Source of the DNA: Bradyrhizobium genosp. L
GTDB taxonomy: Bacteria > Pseudomonadota > Alphaproteobacteria > Rhizobiales > Xanthobacteraceae
Reading direction: 5' to 3'
Assembly: GCF_015624485.1 (NCBI RefSeq)
Contig: NZ_CP061378.1
Location: forward strand, 6,845,501 to 6,909,500
DNA length: 64,000 nt
In this document: in pieces, positions 33,893 to 41,780 of the stretch
How the letters are laid out: every line of letters begins with the position of its first letter
Position numbering within the stretch: position 1 is the first letter of the stretch
Program-made: the position numbers and the translations under genes
Notes under the pieces: generated by a model
What the model was told of the DNA's origin: nothing
Seen by the model: only the letters and a program-made list of their open reading frames with translations
The model's database searches: none

Positions 33893-34014
33893 GTCGTCCC
33901 GGCGCAGGCCGGGACCCATAACCACCGATGATCATTGTTACGCGTTGGTGGAAGGACGAGTCCGGCCCACAACATCCGCTGCGGAGTATGGGTCCCGGCC
34001 TTCGCCGGGACGAC
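33893..34014. repeat. Palindromic repeat, GTCGTCCCGGCGAA family
   Basis: Left arm GTCGTCCCGGCGCAGGCCGG with GACCCATAACCACC, right arm TATGGGTCCCGGCC with TTCGCCGGGACGAC, spacer about 60 bp. Lies between arginase and pckA, which converge. Confidence 0.9.
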
Positions 34015-34076
34015 CGTGGGGCGCCGTTCGCTGCTCAACGTCACGGATTGAGATATCGCCGAGCCGGCCGGGCAAA

Positions 34077-34105
34077 CAAAAAGGCGGCCGCAAAGGCCGC
34101 CTTTT
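34077..34105 (-). terminator. Factor-independent terminator of pckA
   Basis: Stem AAGGCGGCC / GGCCGCCTT with a 5-nt loop. On the minus strand it ends in TTTTTGTTT, so it terminates pckA; on the plus strand the stem is followed by TTTT only. It begins about 25 bp past the pckA stop. Confidence 0.85.
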
Positions 34106-34129
34106 CAAACACGGGATCCGTGCGCGCCG

Positions 34130-35746
34130 CTACTCCGCCGCCAGCTTCACGTCCGGTGCCGCCGCGCGGACTTCGGCGTCGACCTGGGCTTCGAACTTGG
34201 CGAAGTTCTTGGCGAACATGCCGACCAGCGCGCGCGCGGTCTTGTCGAACTCGGCCTTGTCGGCCCAGGTCTTGATCGGATCGAGGATGTGCGGCTCGAC
34301 ACCCGGCAGCGAGGTCGGCACCGCGAAGCCGAAATACTTGTCGGTGCGGAAGTCGGCGTTGCGGAGCGAGCCGTTCAGCGCCGCTGACAGCAGCGCACGG
34401 GTCACCTTGATCGGCATGCGGCGGCCGGTGCCGTATTTGCCGCCGGTCCAGCCGGTGTTGACCAGCCAGCAATCGACATCGTGCTTGGCGATCAATTCGC
34501 GCAGCAGATTGCCGTAGACCGAGGGATCGCGCGGCAGGAACGGCGAGCCGAAACAGGTCGAGAATTCCGGCTGCGGCTCGTTGCCCAAGCCGCGCTCGGT
34601 GCCAGCGACCTTCGCGGTGTAGCCGGACAGGAAGTGATACATCGCCTGCGCCGGCGTCAGCTTGGCAATCGGCGGCATCACGCCGAAGGCGTCGGCGGCC
34701 AGCATCACCACGTTCTTCGGATGCGGCGCGCGGCCGCTGCGCGAGGCGTTCGGGATGAATTCGAGCGGATAGGCCGAGCGGGTGTTCTCGGTCTTCGAGC
34801 CGTCGTCGAAATCGGGCATGCGATCATGATCGCCGAGCACGACGTTCTCCAGCACGGCGCCGAAGCGCTTGCTGGCGGCGTAGATCTCGGGCTCGGCCTC
34901 GGCCGACAGCTTGATGCACTTGGCGTAGCAGCCGCCTTCGAAGTTGAAGATGCCGTCTTCGCTCCAGCCATGCTCGTCGTCGCCGATCAGCGTGCGCTTG
35001 GGATCGGCCGACAGCGTGGTCTTGCCGGTGCCGGAGAGGCCGAAGAAGATCGCGCTGTCGCCGTCGGGGCCGACATTGGCCGAGCAATGCATCGGCATCA
35101 CGCCCTTCTCGGGCAGATAGAAGTTCAGCGTCGTGAACACGCTCTTCTTCATCTCGCCGGCATAATAGGAACCGCCGATCAGGACGATCTTGCGGGCGAA
35201 ATCGATGGCGACGACGTTCTCCGATTTGCAGCCGTGGCGTTTCGGATCGGCGCGGAAGCTCGGCAGGTCGATGATGGTGAGTTCAGGCACGAAGCTCGCG
35301 AGCTCCGACGCATCGGGGCGGATCAAGAGCGTGCGGATGAACAGCGAGTGCCAGGCAAGCTCGGTGAAGACGCGGGTCTTGATGCGATGGGTCGGATCGG
35401 CGCCGCCGTAGAGATCCTGCGCGAACAGCGTCATGCCTTCGGCATGCGCGATGAAGTCGGCATAGAGCGCGGAGAACTGCTCCGAGGTGATCGACTGGTT
35501 GCCGGCCCACCACATCGACTTGTCGGTGAGGCCGTCGCGGACCGTGAACTTGTCCTTCGGGCTGCGGCCGGTGAACTCACCGGTATCCGCGCAGAGCGCA
35601 CCATCGGCCGAGAGCACCGCTTCGCCGTTGCGCAATGCGTGCTCGTAGAGCTGCGGCGCGCCATAGTTCCAATGCACGCCTTTGAGATTTTTTAAGCCGA
35701 ATTTGTCGGCGCCGAAGGCACCGTTATGCACGCCCGTCTCTTGCAC
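34130..35746 (-). CDS. pckA: Phosphoenolpyruvate carboxykinase (ATP)
   Basis: 538 aa. Converts oxaloacetate and ATP to PEP, CO2 and ADP: the first step of gluconeogenesis when growing on C4 acids. Kinase-type P-loop [17 protein letters not shown] (about 236-246 core), metal site [20 protein letters not shown], and substrate loop [13 protein letters not shown] are all present. The start is GTG 35746 with GAGGAGG 6 nt upstream. A clear terminator follows. In Agrobacterium and Sinorhizobium the pckA gene sits beside chvI-chvG and is regulated by it; here about 0.8 kb and a HugZ-like gene separate them. Confidence 0.97.
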   Translation of the reverse strand: MQETGVHNGAFGADKFGLKNLKGVHWNYGAPQLYEHALRNGEAVLSADGALCADTGEFTGRSPKDKFTVRDGLTDKSMWWAGNQSITSEQFSALYADFIAHAEGMTLFAQDLYGGADPTHRIKTRVFTELAWHSLFIRTLLIRPDASELASFVPELTIIDLPSFRADPKRHGCKSENVVAIDFARKIVLIGGSYYAGEMKKSVFTTLNFYLPEKGVMPMHCSANVGPDGDSAIFFGLSGTGKTTLSADPKRTLIGDDEHGWSEDGIFNFEGGCYAKCIKLSAEAEPEIYAASKRFGAVLENVVLGDHDRMPDFDDGSKTENTRSAYPLEFIPNASRSGRAPHPKNVVMLAADAFGVMPPIAKLTPAQAMYHFLSGYTAKVAGTERGLGNEPQPEFSTCFGSPFLPRDPSVYGNLLRELIAKHDVDCWLVNTGWTGGKYGTGRRMPIKVTRALLSAALNGSLRNADFRTDKYFGFAVPTSLPGVEPHILDPIKTWADKAEFDKTARALVGMFAKNFAKFEAQVDAEVRAAAPDVKLAAE

Positions 35747-36570
35747 GAAGAACCTCCTCGAACCCGCGTATCCTTGTTCGCGCGAATGTCGCCAAACGCG
35801 CCCCGCCGCGGTGACCGCCTCTGGAATATAGCCTTCCGGCTTTGGTCCGGCGACCTAATAGTGGGGAACGCCGGGCTTGCCAAGCTAGTCCATCGGGTTT
35901 TGGTTTATTCCAAGGCAGCCACTTCATCAGATGCTTATGCCGCAGCGCGGGAGCGTTTCGCTTCGCTTTCGTTTTGCACTCGTTTTCGCGGAAGCGGCGC
36001 GACGTGACGTCGGCGTTTTCCCCGAAAGCAGTGCATTGCGATGCACAAAGGGTGCCACTCGGCAGGCTGCGCCCGCGACGATCGGAGAAAACAGGAAGCA
36101 GAATGGCGGCTATGCATTTCGCGGCGTCAATGCAGCGATGAGACCGCGCATGCGCTAATCCCGCGCCGCAGCGCCGGGCTTGTCCTTGGCGATCGACTTG
36201 CACAGGGTTAGCGGCACTCATCGCTGGTCAGCTTGAGCTCGACAGTTTCGGGGTTACCGTCGAATCCATCTCAATGCTTGGCGGCAACGAATGTTCCGTG
36301 CAGCGCGTGGGCGGCAGCACGCTGGCCAGTGCGCGCGCAGACGCCCATGCACATCGCGATACGCGTCACGCGCGCGCTCTGACGTTGCGACATTTGCGGT
36401 GCCGTCGCAGATGCAAAATGATCGCGCTGTCACGGCATCACTGCGCGCAACAGATTCCGCGCCAAGCGATGGCGGCAAGCGATGATCGCGCAATCGCACT
36501 GCCGGTGCGACACGATGCCTCGCTGCCTTCGGGACTTGCGCGTCAGGACTTGCGCTTCAGGACTTGCACA
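35747..36570. other. 824-bp gene-free stretch upstream of pckA
   Basis: No frame here has convincing coding character. The first 150 bp must hold the pckA promoter. On the minus strand near 36160-36270 two short frames, one ending ETVELKLTSDECR and the next starting LCKSIAKDKPGAAARD, abut across a one-base shift and could be the remains of a small protein gene. The stretch 36340-36500 is rich in GCGC/GATCGCG words. A 4 x 14-bp tandem repeat ends it (36527). Confidence 0.5.
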
Positions 36571-36582
36571 TCAGGACTTGGC
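36527..36582. repeat. Tandem repeat, 4 units of 14 bp
   Basis: Four consecutive 14-bp units of the form CKTCAGGACTTGCG (CTTCGGGACTTGCG, CGTCAGGACTTGCG, CTTCAGGACTTGCA, CATCAGGACTTGGC). The last unit contains the stop codon and final residues (AKS-stop) of the minus-strand HugZ-like gene, so the repeat is an amplification of that gene's 3' end. Confidence 0.85.
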
Positions 36583-37308
36583 GCGCGCCTCGCCCGCGAG
36601 CCGGACCAGCATCTTGCGCAGCTCGGTGCCGTTGGTGACCCTTTCCGGGAAATCGAGCCGCAGCGTGTTGCGGCCGGCCTGCATGTCCATGCCATCGGGG
36701 TCGCAGCCGGTGCAGCCCCAGTCCGCGCTGTCGGCCCCGAGCAGGCGGGTGGCATAGAGGTTCATGGCCTCGCGGTGATCCTCGTTCATATGTGCCACGG
36801 CGCCCGGCTCGGCCTCCAGCAGAGCCGTTGCGTCGCCGAGATCGGTCAGCACCTGCTCAGGCCTGAGGTCAACGATGCGGCCAAATCCGGCGACCAGGTG
36901 GACGGCGTGTGGCCGTATCCGAAAAAACGAAAAATCCTTAAATTTGACAAAGGCTTCGGCGGATGGATGGGCGCTGAGGTAGCGTCGGCTGGCAAGCTCC
37001 CGCGCGGCCTCCTCGGTAACCTCCTCCGCCTGCCCCGCGAGCATGATCCGGGCGCCTTCCAGCGGATCACCTCCCACGCGTTCGTCCAGCATCAGCGACA
37101 CCCGGGCGTCGGCCAGGATGTTCTTGGTATGCAGTGCCAGACGCGAGATCAGCAGCAGCGGCGAGCCGTCCGGGTGGCTGGCCAGATTGACCAGCGAGCA
37201 ATAGGGATCACCGCTGCCGGCCATCAGCGTGGCAAGCGCGCCCTGACGGCTGCGGCGGAGCAGCGAGCGGGCGAGACGGGCAGGGTCGAAATCAGTGGTC
37301 GGCTGCAT
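36571..37308 (-). CDS. HugZ-like pyridoxamine-phosphate-oxidase-fold protein with DUF2470
   Basis: 245 aa. The N-terminal split-barrel FMN-binding-like domain (about 10-150) has QGALATLMAGSGDPYCSLVN and LLLISRLALHTKNI. The C-terminal DUF2470 domain has VAHMNEDHREAMNLYATRLL and GCDPDGMDMQ. This architecture is shared by HugZ-type haem-utilisation proteins and by uncharacterised flavin-binding proteins; which role applies here is not clear. Convergent neighbour none; it diverges from chvI across 244 bp. The 3' end is followed by tandem copies of its last codons. Confidence 0.85.
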   Translation of the reverse strand: MQPTTDFDPARLARSLLRRSRQGALATLMAGSGDPYCSLVNLASHPDGSPLLLISRLALHTKNILADARVSLMLDERVGGDPLEGARIMLAGQAEEVTEEAARELASRRYLSAHPSAEAFVKFKDFSFFRIRPHAVHLVAGFGRIVDLRPEQVLTDLGDATALLEAEPGAVAHMNEDHREAMNLYATRLLGADSADWGCTGCDPDGMDMQAGRNTLRLDFPERVTNGTELRKMLVRLAGEARAKS

Positions 37309-37552
37309 GGAACTATCGGGTCATTTTAAGGCGGAACCGGCCACTTTTTTGTGAAAAAAGGGCCTTTCCTCAGGGTGTCAGGGTGCTATACGGGACCCAA
37401 CGCGTGGGTCGCAGAAGCTGTTTTTGCGGAACTCGGTCACACTTCAGCCCAGCTTGCATTGCTCGTTGACCGCGTTCGAAGCCCAATTATACGGCGCGTC
37501 GCCAGAGTGCCCGCCGTTTAAGCCTAAGCCACTCTCATTGTGAAAGCAGCAC

Positions 37553-38254
37553 ATGCCCACAATCGCCTTGGTCGACGACGACCGCAACATTCTCACCTCC
37601 GTCTCGATCGCGCTCGAAGCCGAAGGCTATCGCATCATGACCTACACGGACGGTGCGTCGGCGCTGGATGGCTTTCGCACCTCGCCGCCCGATCTTGCGA
37701 TCCTCGACATCAAGATGCCGCGCATGGACGGCATGGAGACATTGCGACGGCTGCGCCAGAAGTCCGATCTGCCGGTGATCTTCCTCACCTCCAAGGATGA
37801 AGAGATCGACGAATTGTTCGGCCTCAAAATGGGCGCCGACGATTTCATCCGCAAGCCGTTCTCGCAGCGCCTGCTGGTCGAACGCGTCAAGGCCGTGCTC
37901 CGCCGCGGCCTGCCGAAGGACCCCGCCGCGCCGCCGAAGGAGCCCGATGCACGCGCGCTCGATCGCGGCCTGCTGCGGATGGACCCGGAGCGCCACACCT
38001 GCACCTGGAAGAACGAGCCGGTGACGCTCACCGTGACCGAATTCCTGATCCTGCAGGCGCTCGCCACCCGCCCCGGCGTGGTGAAGAGCCGCAACGCGCT
38101 GATGGACGCCGCCTATGACGACCAGGTCTATGTCGACGACCGCACCATCGACAGCCACATCAAGCGGCTGCGCAAGAAGTTCAAGGTGGTCGACGACGAG
38201 TTCGAGATGATCGAGACGCTATACGGCGTCGGCTATCGCTTCAAGGAAGCCTGA
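37553..38254 (+). CDS. chvI: Response regulator ChvI
   Basis: 233 aa OmpR-family regulator. Receiver with acidic VDDD at 7-10, phosphoacceptor D52 ([13 protein letters not shown]) and lysine in DDFIRKPF. The C-terminal winged helix includes [40 protein letters not shown] and LYGVGYRF. The match to ChvI of Agrobacterium/Sinorhizobium is close throughout, and the order chvI-chvG-hprK-EIIA-HPr is the conserved rhizobial cluster. ChvI controls envelope, acid and symbiosis-related genes and PEP carboxykinase in relatives. Confidence 0.95.
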   Translation: MPTIALVDDDRNILTSVSIALEAEGYRIMTYTDGASALDGFRTSPPDLAILDIKMPRMDGMETLRRLRQKSDLPVIFLTSKDEEIDELFGLKMGADDFIRKPFSQRLLVERVKAVLRRGLPKDPAAPPKEPDARALDRGLLRMDPERHTCTWKNEPVTLTVTEFLILQALATRPGVVKSRNALMDAAYDDQVYVDDRTIDSHIKRLRKKFKVVDDEFEMIETLYGVGYRFKEA

Positions 38255-38364
38255 TCTGCGCTTCCGCAGCGGTTTGTTAACTGACAGGTCGGGCTCGGCT
38301 GGGGTAGACTGTCGCAGCCGCCTGCTTCGCGGGACGAATTCCAGACCAACCGGCAGCATCGCCA

Positions 38365-40173
38365 GTGCTTGATCGAACGCAGCTCGAGCAGGGACTGAAC
38401 GCCGAGGACGCGTCAGAGCTCCTCGATCGCGACGGCGTTGCCGACGACGCATCGACGGACAAGGGCTGGTGGCGCCCGCTCGGCTGGCTGCGCCGCGCCG
38501 GGCAGTTTTTCTTCGCGCTGTCATTCTCGAGCCTGACGCGCCGCATCGTCTCGCTCAATCTGGCCGGCCTGGTCGCGCTGGTCGCGAGCATCCTCTATCT
38601 GTCGCAATTCCGGCAGGGCCTGATCGAGGCCCGCACCCAGAGCCTGATGGTCTATGCCGAGATCATCTCGGAGGCGATCGCGGCATCGGCGACCGTCGAG
38701 GGCAATACCGTCACCATCGATCCCGACCGGCTGCTCGATCTCAAGCCGGGCGAGAGCTTCGGCCAGCCGGATGAATCGGCGGATTTCCCGATCAATCCCG
38801 AGCGCGTAGCGCCGATCCTGCGCCGGCTGATCGCGCCGACCAAGACCCGCGCGCGCATCTTCGACCGCGACGGCGGGCTGATCCTCGACAGCCGCAATCT
38901 GTTCGCGCGCGGCGACGTGCTGCGCTTCGAGCTGCCGCCGCCGTCGGAAGTGCCGTCGCTCTACGAGAAGACCAAGACCACGATCAAGACCTGGCTCAAC
39001 CGCGGCGACCTGCCGGTCTACCGCGAGCTCGGCCCCGAAGGTGGCAAGGGCTATCCCGAGGTTGCGCAATCGCTCGAGGGCGTCAACAGCAGCATGGTCC
39101 GCGTCACCGAGCGCGGCGCGGTCGTGGTGTCGGTCGCGGTGCCCGTGCAGCACTTCCGCGCGGTGCGCGGCGCGCTGATGCTGACCACCCAGGGCGACGA
39201 CATCGACCAGATGGTGATGTCGGAGCGCCTTGCCATCCTCAAGATCGGCGGCGTCGCCTCCGCCGTCATGATCATGCTGTCGCTGCTGCTCGCCAGCACG
39301 ATCGCGGGCCCGGTGCGACGGCTCGCGGTCGGCGCCGAGCGCGTCCGTCACCGCATCCAGACCCGCGTCGAGATCCCCGATTTCACCGGGCGGCGCGACG
39401 AGATCGGCCATCTCTCCACCGCGCTGCGCGACATGACCAATGCGCTCTACAGCCGCATCGAGGCGATCGAGATGTTTGCCGCCGACGTCGCGCATGAACT
39501 GAAGAATCCGCTGACCTCGCTGCGCTCCGCGGTCGAGACGCTGCCCTTGGCGCGCAACGAGAACAGCCGCGCGCGGCTGCTCGCGGTGATCGAGCATGAC
39601 GTCAAGCGGCTCGACCGCCTGATCTCCGACATCTCCGACGCGAGCCGCCTCGATGCCGAGTTGCAGCGCCAGGACATGGCGCAGGTCGATCTGCGCCGGC
39701 TGTTGACCACGCTGACCGGCGTCGCCAACGAGACCCGGCTCGGCCACGACGTCGCGGTCGAAGCCCGCTTCGAGGGCCGCGGGCCGACCGACCCGTTCGC
39801 GCTGCCCGGCCATGATTCGCGGCTCGGCCAGGTGATCTCCAACCTGCTGTCGAACGCACAGTCGTTCTCGCAAGCAGGCCAGAAGGTCCGCATCGTCTGC
39901 CGCCGCGTCCGCGGCGAGGTCGAGATCGTCGTCGATGATGACGGGCCCGGCATCGGCGAGGATGCGCTGGAGCGGATCTTCGAGCGCTTCTACACCGACC
40001 GGCCGCACCAGGGCTTCGGCCAGAATTCGGGCCTTGGGCTCTCGATCTCCAAGCAGATCATCGAGGCGCATGGCGGCCGGATCTGGGCCGAGAACCGCCC
40101 TGGCCCCGCCGATGAGGACGGCAACCCCACCGTCGCCGGCGCGCGCTTCGTGGTCAGGCTGCCGGCGCTATGA
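38365..40173 (+). CDS. chvG: Sensor histidine kinase ChvG/ExoS
   Basis: 602 aa. After an acidic N-terminus come membrane helix 1 (about 50-80, LTRRIVSLNLAGLVALVASI), a periplasmic domain of roughly 200 residues, and helix 2 (about 288-315), then HAMP, the phosphoacceptor H377 in AADVAHELKNPLTSLRSAVE and an ATPase domain with SNLLSNAQSFS, DDDGPGI and NSGLGLSISKQIIE. The start is GTG 38365. Its stop overlaps the start of hprK by ATGA. In relatives ChvG is held inactive by the periplasmic protein ExoR at neutral pH; no exoR is in the window. Confidence 0.95.
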   Translation: MLDRTQLEQGLNAEDASELLDRDGVADDASTDKGWWRPLGWLRRAGQFFFALSFSSLTRRIVSLNLAGLVALVASILYLSQFRQGLIEARTQSLMVYAEIISEAIAASATVEGNTVTIDPDRLLDLKPGESFGQPDESADFPINPERVAPILRRLIAPTKTRARIFDRDGGLILDSRNLFARGDVLRFELPPPSEVPSLYEKTKTTIKTWLNRGDLPVYRELGPEGGKGYPEVAQSLEGVNSSMVRVTERGAVVVSVAVPVQHFRAVRGALMLTTQGDDIDQMVMSERLAILKIGGVASAVMIMLSLLLASTIAGPVRRLAVGAERVRHRIQTRVEIPDFTGRRDEIGHLSTALRDMTNALYSRIEAIEMFAADVAHELKNPLTSLRSAVETLPLARNENSRARLLAVIEHDVKRLDRLISDISDASRLDAELQRQDMAQVDLRRLLTTLTGVANETRLGHDVAVEARFEGRGPTDPFALPGHDSRLGQVISNLLSNAQSFSQAGQKVRIVCRRVRGEVEIVVDDDGPGIGEDALERIFERFYTDRPHQGFGQNSGLGLSISKQIIEAHGGRIWAENRPGPADEDGNPTVAGARFVVRLPAL

Positions 40174-40736
40174 GCGGCAATTCAAGCGTGCACGCCTCGG
40201 CCGTGCTGGTCGGCGAGCGGGCGGTGCTGATCCGCGGGCCGTCGGGTTCCGGCAAATCCCGCCTGGCCTTCGAGCTGATTCTCGCCGGCCGCACGGGGGC
40301 GCTTCCGCCGGCCATTTTGGTGGGGGACGACCGTGTCCATCTCGACACAGCTGGCGAACAATTGTGGGTCCGCCCGGCGCAGCAATTGGCCGGCCTGATC
40401 GAGATCCGGGGCCTCGGAATCCGCCGCTGCCCGTTCGTAGCCGAGGCCGAAGTCGGGCTCGTCGTCGATCTTGCGGCTGAAGACGCCGAGCGGCTGCCGC
40501 CGCCGGAAGCGCTTACGATCTGCATTAATGGTGTTTCAATACCGAGAATCCCTATTTCGGCCCATTTCCAGCCCCTGCTACCGGTTGTCGCAGCGCTGAC
40601 GACAACCGAAAGTTCATGTTGCCGTAATCTTGCGGGCAATTGTGGGAAGGGAATTGGTAACCATATCACATCCACTATCGCGCCGGATTTGATCGGCGCA
40701 GCCTCCCCTCTCTACCGCCAGGATCAGGGAGACTAG
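40170..40736 (+). CDS. hprK: HPr kinase/phosphorylase, short alphaproteobacterial form
   Basis: 188 aa, only the catalytic domain of HprK. P-loop IRGPSGSGKSRLAFEL at about 21-36, the DDRVHLD region, and the HprK signature IEIRGLGIRRCPFVAEAEVGL. It would phosphorylate HPr on the regulatory serine (S64 of the HPr encoded two genes downstream). The last 50 residues, ESSCCRNLAGNCGKGIGNH and beyond, are cysteine-containing, lack the helical tail of Bacillus HprK, and look poorly conserved. It overlaps chvG by 4 bp, tying PTS regulation to the ChvGI signal. Confidence 0.9.
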   Translation: MSGNSSVHASAVLVGERAVLIRGPSGSGKSRLAFELILAGRTGALPPAILVGDDRVHLDTAGEQLWVRPAQQLAGLIEIRGLGIRRCPFVAEAEVGLVVDLAAEDAERLPPPEALTICINGVSIPRIPISAHFQPLLPVVAALTTTESSCCRNLAGNCGKGIGNHITSTIAPDLIGAASPLYRQDQGD

Positions 40737-40822
40737 CCAAGATGCCCCTTGCGCGGGGGCTCTGGATGGTCAAAGTGGCGCGTTCGTGCGGTGCACCAAA
40801 GAGCGCCCGCGAGGAGTTTCCG

Positions 40823-41224
40823 ATGATTGGTCTAGTGCTGGTGACCCATGGGCGCCTTGCCGACGAGTTCAGAGCGGCGCTCGAACACGTGATGGGTCCG
40901 CAGAAACAAATTGAAGCAATTACGATCGGAGCCGAGGACGACTCCGATCTCTGTCGAAGCGACATCATCGAAGCGGTGAATCGCGTCGACAGCGGCGACG
41001 GGGTTGCGATCCTCACCGACATGTTCGGCGGCACGCCGTCCAACCTTGCGATCTCCTGCATGAGCCGACCGAAGGTCGAAGTGCTGGCAGGCATCAATCT
41101 TCCCATGCTGGTCAAGCTTGCCAAGGTTCGCGAGGAGCGCTCGTTGCCCGATGCGATCGCGATGGCCCAGGAAGCCGGCCGCAAATACGTCACCATCGCC
41201 AGTCGCGTGCTCGCCGGCAAATGA
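40823..41224 (+). CDS. PTS EIIA component, mannose-family (ManX-like)
   Basis: 133 aa regulatory EIIA. The phosphoacceptor is H9 in LVLVTHGRLADEF; ILTDMFGGTPSNLAISCM is the second family signature. It accepts phosphate from HPr-His but there are no EIIB/EIIC genes, so it acts as a regulatory output rather than in sugar uptake. I chose ATG 40823 for its GAGGAG 6 nt upstream; an in-frame extension to 40742 has no support. Its stop overlaps the HPr start by ATGA. Confidence 0.92.
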   Translation: MIGLVLVTHGRLADEFRAALEHVMGPQKQIEAITIGAEDDSDLCRSDIIEAVNRVDSGDGVAILTDMFGGTPSNLAISCMSRPKVEVLAGINLPMLVKLAKVREERSLPDAIAMAQEAGRKYVTIASRVLAGK

Positions 41225-41547
41225 GCGACGAGGCCCCGGGCACCAACGATGTCGGCCCGGGCGTGCCTGCCGACGCCATCTCCCGCGAACTCCTGATCGT
41301 CAACAAGCGCGGCCTGCATGCGCGGGCATCGGCCAAATTCGTCCAGCTGGTGGAGCGCTTCAACGCCGACGTCTGGGTCACGCGCGGCGGCGAGACCGTC
41401 GGCGGCACCTCGATCATGGGGCTGATGATGCTCGCCGCGGGCCCGGGCACCACGGTCCTGGTGTCCGCCAAGGGCGTGGAAGCGCAGGCCGCACTCGATG
41501 CCATCGCCGCGCTGGTCGCCGACAAATTCAACGAAGAAGGCACGTAG
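41221..41547 (+). CDS. ptsH: Phosphocarrier protein HPr
   Basis: 108 aa, with an about 20-residue acidic N-terminal extension before the fold. Catalytic H33 in VNKRGLHARASAKFV, regulatory serine S64 in GGTSIMGLMMLAAGPGTTV. It relays phosphate from the nitrogen-type enzyme I (not in this window) to EIIA and is the substrate of the neighbouring HprK. The stop TAG lies in ACGTAGGGCG, similar to the end of the GTAGGG repeat family that follows 20 bp later. Confidence 0.93.
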   Translation: MSDEAPGTNDVGPGVPADAISRELLIVNKRGLHARASAKFVQLVERFNADVWVTRGGETVGGTSIMGLMMLAAGPGTTVLVSAKGVEAQAALDAIAALVADKFNEEGT

Positions 41548-41567
41548 GGCGCCACGCACAAAGCGCC

Positions 41568-41599
41568 GTAGGGCGGGCAAAGCGCAGCCTGCCCACCCT
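41568..41599. repeat. Short GTAGGGCGGGCAAAGC palindrome (half element)
   Basis: GTAGGGCGGGCAAAGCGCAG followed by CCTGCCCACCC; only one half of the element seen at 3595, with an internal 9-10-bp hairpin. Confidence 0.75.
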
Positions 41600-41611
41600 T
41601 TCGCGTCTCGC

Positions 41612-41747
41612 TCGGTGTCATCACCCGCGCATGCGGGTGATCCAGTATTCCAGAGACACCAGTGATAGAATCGAGAGGTCGCGGTGTACTGGGTCGCCCG
41701 GTCCATGTGCGCAATTGCGCACAGGCCGGGCGACGACAGTGGTGGAT
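41612..41747. repeat. 136-bp dispersed repeat, copy 1
   Basis: Begins TCGGTGTCATCACCC and ends GACAGTGGTGGAT. Contains two palindromes: TCACCCGCGCATGCGGGTGA and TGTGCGCAATTGCGCACA inside CCCGGTCCA...GGCCGGG. Copy 2 lies at 62572-62707 in the same orientation, differing at roughly a dozen positions, mostly in the centre. Confidence 0.92.
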
Positions 41748-41780
41748 ATGCACAAAGTTCCGCGTCCTCTCCGCAGTTCG

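Noticed and set aside
36274..37329. 351-codon plus-strand frame over the HugZ-like gene
   Set aside because: The minus-strand product has clear PNPOx-like and DUF2470 motifs; the plus-strand product does not resemble a protein family.
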